Source: Sisyra terminalis (Eukaryota > Arthropoda > Insecta > Neuroptera > Sisyridae). From it: DNA of 64,000 nt. Location: NCBI GenBank assembly GCA_958496175.1, contig OY292275.1:11346001-11410000 (forward strand), read 5' to 3'. The notes under the pieces are model-generated. The model ran no database searches. It was not told where the DNA came from and saw only the letters and a list, made by a program, of their open reading frames with translations. The position numbers were made by a program, and so were the translations under genes. Positions within the stretch are counted from its first letter, which is position 1. Each line of letters starts with the position of its first letter. This document shows, piece after piece, positions 1 to 12,509 of this stretch.

Positions 1-1779
1 TTATAATGGCCAAGGGATGAAAGCCAATATATTAAAAATGTCCTCAGTGTATCAAAATCTTATATTGGGGGTTAATAATTTTATATGCAACCCTCTTATT
101 ACTTGGGTGGGCAGCACCAGGACTAAAAGCTTTGTTATGATTTTTGAGGAACACTAAAAAAAACAATTTTCTGCTAATATTTAAAGAAAATACTTATAAA
201 ATCTGAGTTTAATTTTCAAATGAATTTTTTTTCTAAGCATAGAAAAAAAATGTTCTACAAATTGTTACAAATATATAAAGGAAAAAAATAATATACATAC
301 CTAAACCAAAAAAAGAAAAAAAATCAGGCAATCCTATATTCACTTCATTAAGTATCACTGAACAATAAAAATAAGTAGTTTGAATTCGTTCTATTATATA
401 TTTAATCACATCCTAATCAAAACATTTCGTGGCGATAAATTCTACAGATTAGTCTAATTAAATGACTAGCGTAATTAAAGATAATAATTCAATAGTGACA
501 ATGAAATGTACCTTTGAAAAATCTACTCACAGTTTCCACTTGTTGCCGTCCACTTGTTTCCAAAAGAAAATAATTATAAACGAAACCAAATACCAAATAA
601 ATGGAACATATAATCCAATTGTAACTTTACATTTGACTAACGGTGGAATAAATGGCTCAGCTACAAAGTTTTCAATTTCATATCTCTAGATGGTTATTCA
701 AACTCAATGATCTTTGCTCTTTTACTCAAAACCTTTTCAGTGAAATCGATAAAATTTTACAAACAATTTTTTGCCAATTTTAACGAATTAATTACTAATT
801 AGTCGCTATGCATGTGGTATGTATCTTTAACATTAGATAGCCAAAAGTTTGCTTTATCTTTCAAAGAAATATTTAATCGAAATATTAAATATTTAAGATC
901 ATAGAGGTAAGAATTGTGTTTGACTATGATTTTTATGGAAAATTTTTACTAACTAACCGTAAAAACATTTCAAGTATATGCTTCCGAAAAGAATTGAATT
1001 CAAAGGCGTTTAAAACCATTAGGTATAAAATGAGTCCTGGAAAAAATATACCGGGGAATAGGAAAAAAGAAATTTAATAACACAAAAGAAACAATTAGAG
1101 AAACTTGAAGATATGTTAAAGGAATGACTTGCATTTTTTAAAAAAAAAAACTCTAACTCACTATGAAAAATCATTGACGATTAATTTCAGATAGCTTATC
1201 AATGCAATAAAGAAAACCAAATCACCGAATTTTAGAACTAATTATGGCTATTTAGTGGCGTAAAAACTTCAATAACTTCAGTTTTTAAGCTTTCTCAAAA
1301 GCTCTGTGCTAATTTTTATGTTAAAATATCTACGATATGATGTCTATTTATTTACTACTGCGACGAATTCCGGAAAGCGATTTTTCGTAATTTGATTTTG
1401 ACTAACTATATTTTACAGTTCAGATGCTTTTTGTAAAACTAGTTTTTTGTATTTCTTATGTTTCCGGTACCAAGTAGAGCTGGCTCATTTCTATTTCCAG
1501 TTACCATTTCTCTAAACCAGGGTAGACAACTAACGTATTGTTTGGTCCAAAACTCAAAACTACGAAAAATTCTGGTGCTGATTTTTAACATCTGGAAAAT
1601 TAGATGATTTTCTGATATTCAACTGATAATAAAATAATGACAGAAATCAATATTAGAGTTCGCCTTGAGATTTACCGAATGCTATTCCTAACTTTTATTT
1701 CTTACATATAGACTGTTTCATAAGTTCTTTCCTTTATCTAATACGAAGTAAATCCATAATATTTACTGTAATAGATAAA

Positions 1780-1935
1780 CTTCAGATTTTAGCTTTTTAT
1801 TAAAATAAAGAAGTAAACTCTGGTAGTTTAAGAACCGCTTAGGTATTATTTGATGTATTTTAATTTTCTTAACTAGCAACGTTTCGTTACCTATTGCAAC
1901 TTCATCAGACGTCTATAGATGCCTGATGAAGTTTG
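1780..1935 (-). repeat. Penelope-like fragment with hammerhead-like core
   Basis: On the minus strand, 1908 down to 1876 reads CTGATGA, an extra A, stem GTTGC / GTAAC around a 5-nt loop, then GAAACGTTGC. The flank at 1781-1835 resembles the outer arm of the palindrome at 19.99-20.31 kb (shared TTAGCTTTTTATT-like start followed by AAGAAG), so this is probably a truncated copy of that family. A second, eroded CCTGATGAAG on the plus strand at about 1921-1930 shows that it too was once palindromic. Confidence 0.5.
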
Positions 1936-2054
1936 AGTTAAGCTGACCTGTGATAATACGTAGGAGATAGTTTCCTTCCCTCCCTGCATTTCTTGAATGT
2001 ACTTGACTCAATGTTTATTCCAATAGCTTGGAGATATTTCCTCAAATTGTAGTG

Positions 2055-2171
2055 CCTACTTTAAGCAATCGGTTAAAAGAAATGGTGGATATGTCAAAAA
2101 GCCGAAGCGGACCATAAACAACATTGAGGAAATAATATTATGGTTGCTAGGACATTGTGCAAGAAAGAACG
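2055..2171 (+). pseudogene. Decayed retroposon-like coding fragment (copy 1)
   Basis: The plus strand reads a short peptide containing [14 protein letters not shown], then [17 protein letters not shown] near-identical stretch occurs inverted at 4675-4782 inside the glutamine synthetase intron. The (L)GH-x-x-R-(K/R)-N-E pattern recalls the segment near the C-terminus of insect non-LTR reverse transcriptases, but the fragment is too short to classify and frameshifts follow within 100 bp. Assignment to a LINE is an inference; that it is a dispersed repeat is seen directly. Confidence 0.35.
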
Positions 2172-3354
2172 AGGAAGAATTTAGATTCTGCATAAAGTAG
2201 TGGTTGGAAATAAAGTCGAGGATCACATAACATAAATGCAGCGATCAAACAAAAGAATTCTTCATCCATCAGGATCTTCGAGAGATGGGACTAATGTGTA
2301 AATACATATTTACAAGGACACCAGGACTGTAAGAAAGATACAGACGTGATTTGGAAAACAAGGGTCTATATCACAAAATAATGCGGAAGGAAAATTGCAT
2401 ATTTATATAACATTAAATTTATGTAAGTCTGTCTGTAACGCTATGAAATTAGTGATCATTTACAAGAAAAAGGTATACAATAGGTTCTTATAACTCAATT
2501 TGTACCAATACAATAAAAGTCAACGAAATTCATTCATTTTTTTTTATTATTTCCTCGTTTACATTGATATATATATAATGGTTATTAATATACGTATACT
2601 CTTTCATTTAAAACTAACTTACCAATAAAAGTGGCATAAAAATATATTTCAGATTTTTTGTCTTATTCATATTCTAATTTGTGCAACCTTCACACCCCTA
2701 TTCAATAAACAATAAAGTATACATTGGACACAAATAAATATTTAGATGGTAACACAATAAAGTTTATTGGGACAACAAATTGGAATAAATCTTAAAAATT
2801 CGGATGGAACCCCTCCAAATTTTGTTTGAACAAAATTTAAAGAGTAGTCTTGTTTCATTTTAATATGAAATGAAACATTTGTATATTTGCCTTATAAAAA
2901 TAAACTATGAATAAAATTAATGTAATAACTGTAATTTCAATAACAATTTATTTATATAGTTAACAACAATGTAGAGTTAAAATATATTTTGGTTAATCTC
3001 AATTTAAAATATTTTTTTCTATAATAATTTTGAAGTATTTTTGGTTCTTTTTGTAAAGTATTCATTAATGTAAAGTACAATATTTTGTTGAAAATCAAAA
3101 AAAAAAAAATGAAGTTATTCTTTTTTAATTGTTTATAATTCTTCAAAAAAATCATTTTTAAAATGCAGTTTTCATTCCAAAAAAAAAAAAAAATGCTCCC
3201 CAAATAAAGGAAAAAAAATCAAGTTGATTTTAAGCTTCTTAAATGTAGAAATACTATTTTTCTTATTTTCTAAATGTATTTAATATCTATAATTTAATAT
3301 ATGGGCGTTGATTTTTCGATATAATGGAAAATATTTAAATTTGATTATGTCTGT

Positions 3355-6300
3355 TTATTCATCTAAACAAACAGTGCGAACGATGGCTTCGGTCACCGAA
3401 TATGGATCGCAGTTGGAAGAAGGACGACGATCTTCCAAGTAGCCTTTACCATCTTGAGCAACTCCCCGTGGAATACGAATACTGCATCCACGATTTGCAA
3501 CACCTTTAAGAAAATAATTGCTTTAAATTTAAATCTATCAGGAAGGACTAGGAGGAAACTAATGTCCATCCTTGCAATAAGTTGACTTCATGAAAAGAAA
3601 TTTAAGATCAATAAAATCATACCTGCACTAAAATCGTGAATGGATGATGTTTCATGGTGTCCAGTCAAACGCCTTTCATTGTCTTTACCCTGTTTAGGAT
3701 CGTAGGCTCGAATATGCCGTTCATGATGCTTACTCAACTTTTGAATAGCAGCCTCAATTTCTTTGATACCATTATCCTCTCGCATCGTTAACGTTGAGAA
3801 GTTGCAATGGGCACCAGCTCCGTTCCAATCTCCTTGCATTGGTTTTGGGTCCAATGAAGCAACCACACCAAATTCCTCAGCAATGCGATGCAACAAAAAC
3901 CGAGCCATCCAAAGATCATCACCAATTGTAATTCCTTCGCATGGTCCAATTTGGAATTCCCACTAAAGATAATACAAAAGAGTTAAAAAGTAAAAGTTTA
4001 AATGTTTTCAAACGTGGTACCTGAGCTGGCATCACTTCCGCATTGGTTCCGGCAATATTAACGCCTGCATATAAACAGGCGCGATAGTGAGCCTCAACAA
4101 TATCACGAGCAACGACTTTATCAGCGCCTACGCCACAAAAATAGGGACCTTGTGGTCCGGGAAAGCCGTTCTTGGGCCATCCCAAAGGTCTGCCGTCAAA
4201 ATCTAGTAAAGTGTATTCTTGTTCGATACCGAACCACGGTTTCTGGTCAGCAGCTTTTTTCATCGCTTCCAAACATGTGATACGATGATTCGATTCTAAT
4301 CAGAAGAAAAACTTGTAAATAATAATTGAGAGGGAAATTAAATAGAAATTACCACAAGGTTCTGAATTGTATTTGTAGGTGTCACACAAAACCAGTTTGT
4401 TGTTGCCTCGACGGAATGGATCGTTGTACATCGCTACAGGATAAAGATAGATGTCAGAGTTGGAACCTTCTGATTGATATGTGGAACTTCCATCGTAAGT
4501 CCAAACAGGAAAATCTAGAAAAAAAATAAACCAATGGTCAAATTGTTACTGTTAAAATTAAAACTAAATTGATGAAGTCTGCATCATCCTTACAGCCCTG
4601 GGATTCATCTATTTGTAAATGATTATTTAAATTTGTGGTATCCAACCACCACCTTATGAAGAATCTCAAGTTCTACTCGTTCTTTCTTGCACAATGTCCT
4701 AGCAACCATAATATTCTTCCCTCAATGTTGTTTATGGTCCGCTTCGACTTTTTGGAATATCCACCATTTCTTTTAACCGATAGATAACAAAATAGTTTTC
4801 CAATATCATTGATATTTGAAATCATTTCTAATTTACAGGAACTTAATAGTTTTGATTTACAAAACAAAAAAAAATTACTATCGACTGAGAAAGAAAACAA
4901 AGTTCTACTAGTTAATGTATTTTCTCAAAATTTATCAAATATCCCCGGAATTAATTGACAAATTTTAAAGTTAATAGAGTTGCATTATTTCAAGGACTCG
5001 TGTAACTATCCAATAAAAACATTTTAACTACATAATAATCATACAATGTTTAAAACTGAACTAAAACATTTACTTAATTAATTTACATAATTTTTAAAAG
5101 CCATTTTCTAATAAAACCAGCTCGGGAGATATTAAAAATTGCACTTAACATTTAAAGCGTACAATAGCATAACTGCATAATAAGCAGTTCAACTAACAAC
5201 TTTCTCTATTAGGTCAATTACATAATTACAAATTATATTAAACTCACATCAATCCCACATTAAATATTATAAAATACATCTGTATAAATGCATTTTGCAA
5301 GTCGATTTTTTTGAATAAAATTTTCCATTGTTTTTGCTTTTTTTTGTAAACAAAATGTAGCCTACGTAGTAGTTAAAAGAAAATGAGATAGTTATAAATA
5401 CCTAAGAAAAATTTGTACATATCTTTAGAGAGCCCAATTAAAATTTCATCTGCCTTTAAAATAAAATCAATTAAATCTTCTAATATTTTATTGCCTCCTT
5501 CACTCCGAGAATAATTCTTATGTGGTTCTAGCTTCGATCTTCAAATTATATTTTTTAAAAGTATATTCGAACGTAAGATAAATACACCAAATAAGAGTAT
5601 AAATAGGATTATGAACATCAAAAACACCTAAAACGGATTAAAACCCTATAAAGAAAATAACTATATGGATATTACCAATATTCAACTCTAAATAAAATAA
5701 TTTACATGTTTTTCCCACATGTGTTCCCCATATTTAATTGGATAACCTGTTGATCTAAGAAACGCAAAATTGTATATTTTCATGTTTTGATTTTGGAATA
5801 TAACAATATTTTAAACGCAAAACTAAGAATGATTCACAGTTTCTATGATTATTATAGTGTAAAAAATATGAAAATATTTTTTTAAAGGTCAAACTGCTGG
5901 AATGTTTAAATCTTATTTTCAATTATTTAAAAACAATACCAAACATTTAGGAGCGTCTTAATCATAGAAAAACGCCTAGGGCAAACATCAAAGTTACGCC
6001 CTTTCTTTCCAAATATAAACCAAACAAAATCTACATTAAATAAAAATTTAGCAAGTTAACAAAATTATTAGTAAATATCATTAAAAAATAGTTTATACTC
6101 ATGCATTATTTCCTTAAGGAATTATTGATTGATTAAATCGAGTAAGTGAAACGAGTAATTGAGTGAATGAATTAAATTTGGTCAACGTTAATTTTTTTTA
6201 TTTTATATCTAACGACGAAAATTTTACGGAACCATATGCCTCCTCAAAGAATTTCTGGTCCCTAATACCTACATTAGAGAAAAACAACAACGGTATGAAA

Positions 6301-9300
6301 ATTACTTGGACCTATATTATATATCATAGGGTGATTTTTTTTTTTTGATTTTTTTTTTTTTTGGTCCCATCGTGAAATTTTGTTGGAAATACCAAAAAAA
6401 AAAATCTCTGAAAGTTTGAGCCCTTAATATTAATTTTAAGTCCTCGACCAAGACGTGTAAAGATTTCCCATTGAAAATACACGGAAACTCTGATTTTTTA
6501 TTTTTAAATTTCTATATCTCAGCGGCATTTCATGGGATCGCTTTTACCGAAGATGGTTTTTTCTCAGAATTAAACGCTCTACAAAAGTGCCCATTGCGAC
6601 AAAGCCGTAACTCACACCGGTGAGGTAGTACGGGCCACTGAACCTGATTTTTCCATAAAATTCAAGGCTTAATATCTCGTTTAATATTGATCTTCGCGAT
6701 TTGGTCTACAGGAACTTTTTTGTAGGAATTCAAATTCTCTACAAGTTTTTTATTTATAATTTTTCCGTAGCTCTTGTTATTTACGAGATAAATGCAAAAA
6801 AAAACGCGAATTTTATGGAAAAATCAGGTTCAGTGGCCCGTACTACCTCACCGGTGTGAGTTACGACTTTGTCGCAATGGGCACTTTTGTAGAGCGTTTA
6901 ATTCTGAGAAAAAAACCATCCTCGGTAAAAGCGATCCCATGAGATGCCGCTGAGATATAGAAATTTAAAAATAAAAAATCAGAGTTTCCGTGTATTTTCA
7001 GTGGGAAATCTTTACACGTCTTGGTCGAGGACTTAAAATTAATATTAAGGGCTCAAACTTTCAGAGAATTTTTTTTTTGGTATTTCCAACAAAATTTCAC
7101 GATGGGGCCAAAAAAAGTCAAAAAAAAATCACCCTAATATATAAGAAGGATAATTAAAACCTATAGCACAACAATTGGGCTTATCTAAGCATGCAAATTT
7201 ATGAACTTTAGAACAAAATTTAGATTAAATTAGCGGACCTAACAGACGTAATCCTGGTCGAACGTTGGGTTTTGATTGGCTGATATAATTAGTAAAATTT
7301 CAACAGTAAAAAATACTATAGAATCATCACAATAACAAATTAATAATTAGTAAGTCAAATAATCTCGAATTTAAAGTTTATCAATACAGTAAACAAAATA
7401 TTTGGCCTATGGTTAACAATAACTTTACCTGAATAAGATGTATACATAGGTACATAGTAAAATTTAATCCGTTTAGAATTAATCAGATCGAATTTCCATT
7501 TCTCGACAATTCGTTGTTTACAATACTTTCAATGCCTATAGTCAATCTCTATACTATTTATTTCCGCATTTTCATTTATTTTTCTTGCTTATTCTCCGAT
7601 TGTTAAATATATACAGAATTATTTGAAAAAAATTATTCTCCAATTTCTTTTGATGTTTTAATAGTCCATTTAATTTATTTCTTACGTTTTAACCAATGTA
7701 TTTTCAGTGTTTAGAATACAATATATTAATAGTATAGAAATGTAATTAGTATACCTAAAGGTGATGTAATTTTTTACATTACAAACACTACACAAGTTGA
7801 CACTTCAATTTTATTTATATAAATGTATGTCTATAGATAAGCGGTAAAAATGTTTCGTTTGTAACGATCTTTTGATTATTAAATTTTAAATAATTTTATT
7901 TATTTTTAGTAGAATAGTGGACATAAAAGGATGTAGATCCATGTACTAATTATTAATTTTGTGACACGTTTGGTCTTTTATTAGACCTTCATCAGGCTTC
8001 TTGATTGAAGGTTTAATAAAAGACCGAAACGTGTCGCAAAATTAATAATTAATTAGTACATGGATCTACATCCTTTCATGTCCACTATCCCACTAAAAAT
8101 AAATAAAATTATGTAAAATATGGACACAACCAATTTATCGATTAAATTTTAAATTTCGATTGTTGATTAGACAAATTTTATTACTGTTTTTCACCTTTTC
8201 AACCTATATGGTCTTATTGTGAATCTAAATCATTCAGGATCCCCCTCAAATACACGCAGAAAATTTCAGCAGAATAGGTCCTGCGGTTTAGGAGGAGTTA
8301 TAGAAGAATTATATACAAAAAGATAATAATATATCTAACAAAATTCGTTATTCCGAATGGCGAAAGTTAACAATCTAATTGGCAAATTTAATTTTAGAAA
8401 CTGGTGCTCCTCTAAAGATCTCTATTGATAAGAAACCATACCATAGATTTAGATCTTTGATCCATAATTCCATCTCCTTTTCACTGATTTTTTGCTATGA
8501 ATCTTTTTCTTTAATTTTAGTCTTCGTATTTCAAACTTTTCCCTTTTAATTACATGGCCTTTATATCGGAATTTTTGTTCTTCAATGCAGCACATCAGTT
8601 CTTTGGTTTTGTGGATCCATCTATGTTCTTCAAAATTAAGTTTTCTTTTTATCCATGATATGGGTAGCATTGTTCATTAAAATATATTTCAAAGGCATCG
8701 ATTGTCGTAAAATTGTAAATTTGGTACAAAAACGTAGTACATGAATAAATAAGAATTTTAAATGTATTCATTCGGACTTAGAAATTGTTTGACATTGCCA
8801 CATAAAAAAATTTTGAACTAATCCAACAAAGTTAATAAATAATTGAGAAAACGTCGTAAAAAATTATTATAACTTATTTTAATTTATAATTGCCTCAATT
8901 TCTAGGAAACGTCTATCAATTAAAAACAAGAAAATGACAATTATGGATAATAATATACTCAAGAGTATAATGTAAAAAAAAAAATAGAATTTTGGATCAC
9001 TCTTAGTGTTCATGTTTATTGTTTACGTTGTTTACCCGTTTCTCATAGCTAAGTCACTAAAATATCAGACATTTTCTTGGAAATTATAAACGATGAAAAA
9101 AATATGTAATATAATTACATATTACAATTAAATATACACTTTGTATCGTCATGAATCGGTCAAATACTAAGGTCATCTTCCAATTATAATATATTCTAAT
9201 AAAAATAATAACAAAAATAACTTAATTACAATGAGATAATTTTTATTTACAATCAATACTGAACTATCATATAAAGTTATTTCCTACTGAAAATTTGTCA

Positions 9301-9924
9301 GAAATAATATTGTTATGGTTAATTATTTGCTGCGAAAATTGTATTGGACAATCAGGAAGATGAAGTGAGTGGTTTTGCAGTTAATTACTTTCGAAATCAT
9401 TGACATTGAAGTTATATAAGCCGATTAAATCAAATATATTTTAAAAGGGAAGCATTTGATCAGGCATTTGTATTTAAGTAATTAAATAATTTAAAACTTC
9501 CGTTTTGATATTAAAAAGGGGGCGCATTTTAAAAACATAATTATTTGTTTTAATATCACCAATGTAACGGGACCTTGAAGCGCTTGGAAATTAAAATTTA
9601 TGTTGAGGTTCACCTAAATTCAAAAGTGACACCATATATGAAAATATTATTAGAGGAAAACAGCAACTATATTAGTTTTATATAATTGGATCATGTTAAA
9701 TTAATGGTTGGGCAGTAAAGTAAAGAAATTTTCATCTCACCTTTTGGACTGGTTGGGATGAAATCCAGAGTACGAGTTTTGCAACGTACAGCTTCATCAG
9801 TTCCATCGATCCAGACGTACATAGCCTGGATCTTTCCTTCGGGAATCGGGAGTTGCAAATACTTGGTCAACAATGTTTTGTTGAGAGCTGCATTTGGTGA
9901 CTCTTCTAATGTATATTTACCCAT
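3355..9924 (-). CDS. Gs: Glutamine synthetase (EC 6.3.1.2)
   Basis: Joins ammonia to glutamate using ATP. Five coding exons on the minus strand: 9924-9741, 4514-4353, 4295-4021, 3962-3623 and 3503-3355; all introns are GT-AG, phases agree, and the product is 369 aa, the usual eukaryotic GS-II length. Signatures: YVWIDGT in the N-terminal beta-grasp domain; [41 protein letters not shown]; the [12 protein letters not shown] and [14 protein letters not shown] segments; and [10 protein letters not shown], with the family-typical [13 protein letters not shown] tail. The chosen ATG begins [14 protein letters not shown], typical of cytosolic insect GS. The first coding exon opens 24 nt upstream at a T-rich acceptor, so at least one further 5' exon exists. 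That 24-nt lead is open in frame, so an isoform with a longer, possibly mitochondrial, N-terminus cannot be excluded. Intron 1 is 5.2 kb and full of repeats. Confidence 0.95.
4675..4782 (-). pseudogene. Decayed retroposon-like coding fragment (copy 2)
   Basis: The minus strand reads [20 protein letters not shown] followed by [13 protein letters not shown], matching the plus-strand copy at 2055-2171 with few changes. It lies about 200 bp inside glutamine synthetase intron 1, beside exon 2. The two copies are inverted with respect to each other about 2.6 kb apart. Confidence 0.35.
6328..7135. mobile_element. Long foldback MITE with TA flanks
   Basis: Two arms of about 330 bp (roughly 6329-6663 and 6802-7134) are nearly perfect reverse complements around a spacer of about 135 bp. 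The outer ends read GGGTGATTTTTTTT and its complement, each bordered by TA, consistent with a TA target duplication and thus Tc1/mariner-type mobilisation. There is no coding capacity. Distinctive inner-arm landmarks are CACCGGTGAGGTAGTACGGG and its complement. The very high arm identity suggests recent insertion or ongoing gene conversion. Confidence 0.8.
7884..8119. mobile_element. Palindromic Penelope-like element with eroded hammerhead cores
   Basis: Two arms (about 7884-7995 and 8005-8119) are reverse complements, sharing for example ATGTAGATCCATGTACTAAT. On the minus strand (7995 down to 7963) the core reads CTGATGA, extra A, GGTCT - loop - AGACC, then AAACGTGTC, so one G of GAAA is missing. 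The plus-strand arm keeps GACCGAAACGTGTC but its CTGATGA has decayed to TTGATTG. Neither core is intact, so this is a dead copy. Confidence 0.6.
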
Positions 9925-11466
9925 GATGATAATATCAAATTTGGTTTTCTGCAAAAAAAAAACGTAAAATAAATATATGTCATATAAAGTTAATATTATT
10001 TTATCGTCAAAAAACGTACATCAATTCCAATAAACTAAATCGTAAATTTAATCAAACTAATTAAAATTGGTCGTAAATCGTTTCAAATTGATTAAGAAAG
10101 AGGTTTGATTTCTTTGTGATAATGTAGACACATAGTCAACGTACGTGGAAAAATGAAATTAAAGTTTTCCAGACGTGCGTTTATCTGCATTGACAATGAA
10201 ATCAAGTCTGAATGAAAACATTTTCATGTTTTCATGTTTCCACGTTGTCGTCTCGCTTCTATACACTCTATTTCTGTTGGTTGCATGGAACAAAGAATCC
10301 CGTCAAGCTCCATAAGGATAACGTTGCACTCCAGGATTCTGTAGAATAGAAAACGATAACGCAACCACGCAAGAACGATTAGAAAATGAAATGAATTGTG
10401 CGTAAATTATGATAAAAGTTGACCTATATTTTCCATTATTTTCTTCTCGAAATTTCAAATAATTTTTATGAGCCCTAAGTCCAAAAAAATTACAGTAAAG
10501 CCCTTTGTGTTTGCAATGGAATTTTACTACAAAAGAATAAATATATAAACCGGTGGTCACCTTGACCCATTTGTAGCACAATGTCTGGTTTGAAATAAAT
10601 TGTATTAATGCGACAAATCTGAGACGTATTTAAATAAAAGAAGCACCCACGTTTTATTTTCGCTTATCTAAAAATAGGATGTCTGAATAAAGAAAATGAT
10701 TTTCAATATGAACTTGATGGAAATCAGTGCTGATTCATGCAGCTAGGTCATTAAGGGTTGTGGGACGAGGACAGTGTAATTTCAGTTGTATTCGTTGACA
10801 AAATGTCAAAAAGATATCTAATGGTTTTCATTTGTATTCTATGAATAGTATGATATGAATAAAAGTGGAACAAAACGGATAGTTAAATAACAAAAGTTTC
10901 AGAGAAAATTATTAAGATTGTAAGTATTGAAATCCAAGTCTTTTTTTCAATGTTCGTATATTAAAGAAAAGAAATCCTACAATATCTGAGCCGTAATGAT
11001 TTGTCTATATGCCAGTGGATTTGGAATCGAAAATTCACTGCAATTATTGATTTTCAAAGAAGTTAAAACCACTAAAGATTTTTCAATAATCATAGTAAGA
11101 CTAAATATAAACTTGACTATACAAAGTTCAATAAACTCAAGTTGACAATGAATGGGGCTCAATTAAAATTTTTGCTTTGTAATGCCACTAATTTTGCCAC
11201 TTATTCTTTCCAATAAAAGCGTCAAAGTGGCATAAGATACAAAGAAAAGTCAAGAGCTTGTTAAGTTCTATTTAAAGAAATTATTTCACACCCAATGCCT
11301 TCTAAAAATTAAAATTATCAGTAAAATAGAATTTCAAATGTAGGCATAGTGTGCATATGGTAAAACGTAATTTTCTAACAGTAAAAATTTATAATACTTT
11401 TTAAAGAAGTAAGGGTATATACATGGGGAATCTAGATAGATATTTGAATTATACTTTTAATGTAGG

Positions 11467-12509
11467 CAGTGGCGGATTTAAGTATGAAACCACCCTAGCC
11501 CCCCATTCATTAGTTTGCCATTTTTTTCTCCATAACAAGTGGGTTATCAAATGGAATACTTAAGTTATGAATTAATTTTTATTAGTTTTCACTAAATGTA
11601 TTATGAATTTACAAATATTTTTTTCAAATATAACTTATTAATTCCAATATTTTTTTTTCAGAGTTTAATATATTTCCCAGCTTTTTCCCAGCTTCACATA
11701 GCTTTGGTTTAGGCAAAAATGTTGATTAGATCATCATAATCGATTTTTTGCTCTAATTAATCTTCAATAGATAATAAAGCCAGGGTATCAAGCCTATCTT
11801 GGCCAATTGTACGTTAGTAGCTTTTGATCCTTTCTAGAGTGGAAAAAGAGCTTTCTGTGGAAGAATTTATTGTTTAGACTAAAAAAAATGGACAAAGCAA
11901 TGTTAACCTTAGAGTATACATCTCTAGTATTCCATAAATGCCATGTATACCATTTATTTTTCGCGAAGCGAATATCTTTACAATTTTGTAATGAATCTTA
12001 AAGAAGATAATATTTGTGAATAAATTCATTTATTGAAGTCTTATCAAAATTTTCAGGATACTGTAATGTAATGTTTGTAATGTAATAATGTAATGTAACG
12101 TTTAAGATAAAATACGACGTATTCCAACTACCATGGTTTGCATAGGACTTTAAATATTCTAACAAAAAAGGGTCGAATTTAGCAGGAAAATTCTCGATTT
12201 CTTAAAAAAAACATTAGAAGGATCTTCAATTTGATCTGAATGTCCCCGAAATTGTAGCCCTCTAATAACCAGTGGTTTAACAATTGAAAAATGTAATGAG
12301 ATAAATTGAAAATTAAATTCAATAAAATAAATATTTTACATAGTTAATTGAAGCTATTCTATTCATTCATAGCGATACTAGTTTAAGTCAACTTTTAAAT
12401 TTAAGTTTCCCGTACATTATTTCGCCCTTAAAGTATTGGCATTTCGAAAAATTTACGGCCCCTAAATCGTGCCACTCTAGACTCAGGCCTAGAATTAAAT
12501 CCATTACTG
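11467..12509 (-). mobile_element. Decayed hAT element, copy A (internally deleted)
   Basis: Ends read CAGTGGCGGATTTAAG at 11467 and the complement of CAGTAATGGATTTAA at 12509. The flanks AATGTAGG (11459-11466) and AATTTAAG (12510-12517) match at 6 of 8 bases, as expected of an old 8-bp hAT target duplication. On the minus strand, about 11890-11740 reads broken pieces of the hAT C-terminal dimerisation region (SSESSFSTLERIKSY, then DRLDTLALLSIE), and about 12120-12300 matches the DUF4371-like part of copy B. Stops and frameshifts abound; no functional transposase. Confidence 0.7.
12060..12108 (+). repeat. Short TGTAATG-type tandem repeat
   Basis: Several irregular copies of TGTAATG/TAATGTAA occur in a row inside the decayed hAT copy A. 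It is a simple-sequence expansion with no sign of function. Confidence 0.5.

Larger units (their letters stand above)
1..3354. other. Intergenic AT-rich sequence, no gene seen
   Basis: No open frame here looks like a protein; the short frames have no recognisable motif and lie in AT-rich DNA. The stretch holds a hammerhead-bearing relic near 1.78-1.94 kb and a decayed retroposon-like stretch near 2.06-2.17 kb, both listed separately. The last few hundred bases before 3355 are probably the 3' UTR and flank of the minus-strand glutamine synthetase gene; the hexamer AATAAA overlaps its stop codon. Confidence 0.6.
4515..9740 (-). other. Glutamine synthetase intron 1
   Basis: 5.2 kb intron between GS coding exons 1 and 2. 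It contains the inverted retroposon-like fragment (4675-4782), the 0.8 kb foldback element (6328-7135) and a hammerhead-bearing palindrome (7884-8119). The remainder is AT-rich with no coding signature. Confidence 0.75.

Noticed and set aside
5941..6005. CGCCTAGGGC-type segment considered as another hAT end
   Set aside because: Only one possible end and no partner or target duplication found.
10303..10581. Minus-strand frame ending QNPGVQRYPYGA after an acceptor-like TTCTACAG, considered as an upstream GS exon
   Set aside because: No donor or phase that joins to 9948 could be supported, and the peptide does not resemble GS.
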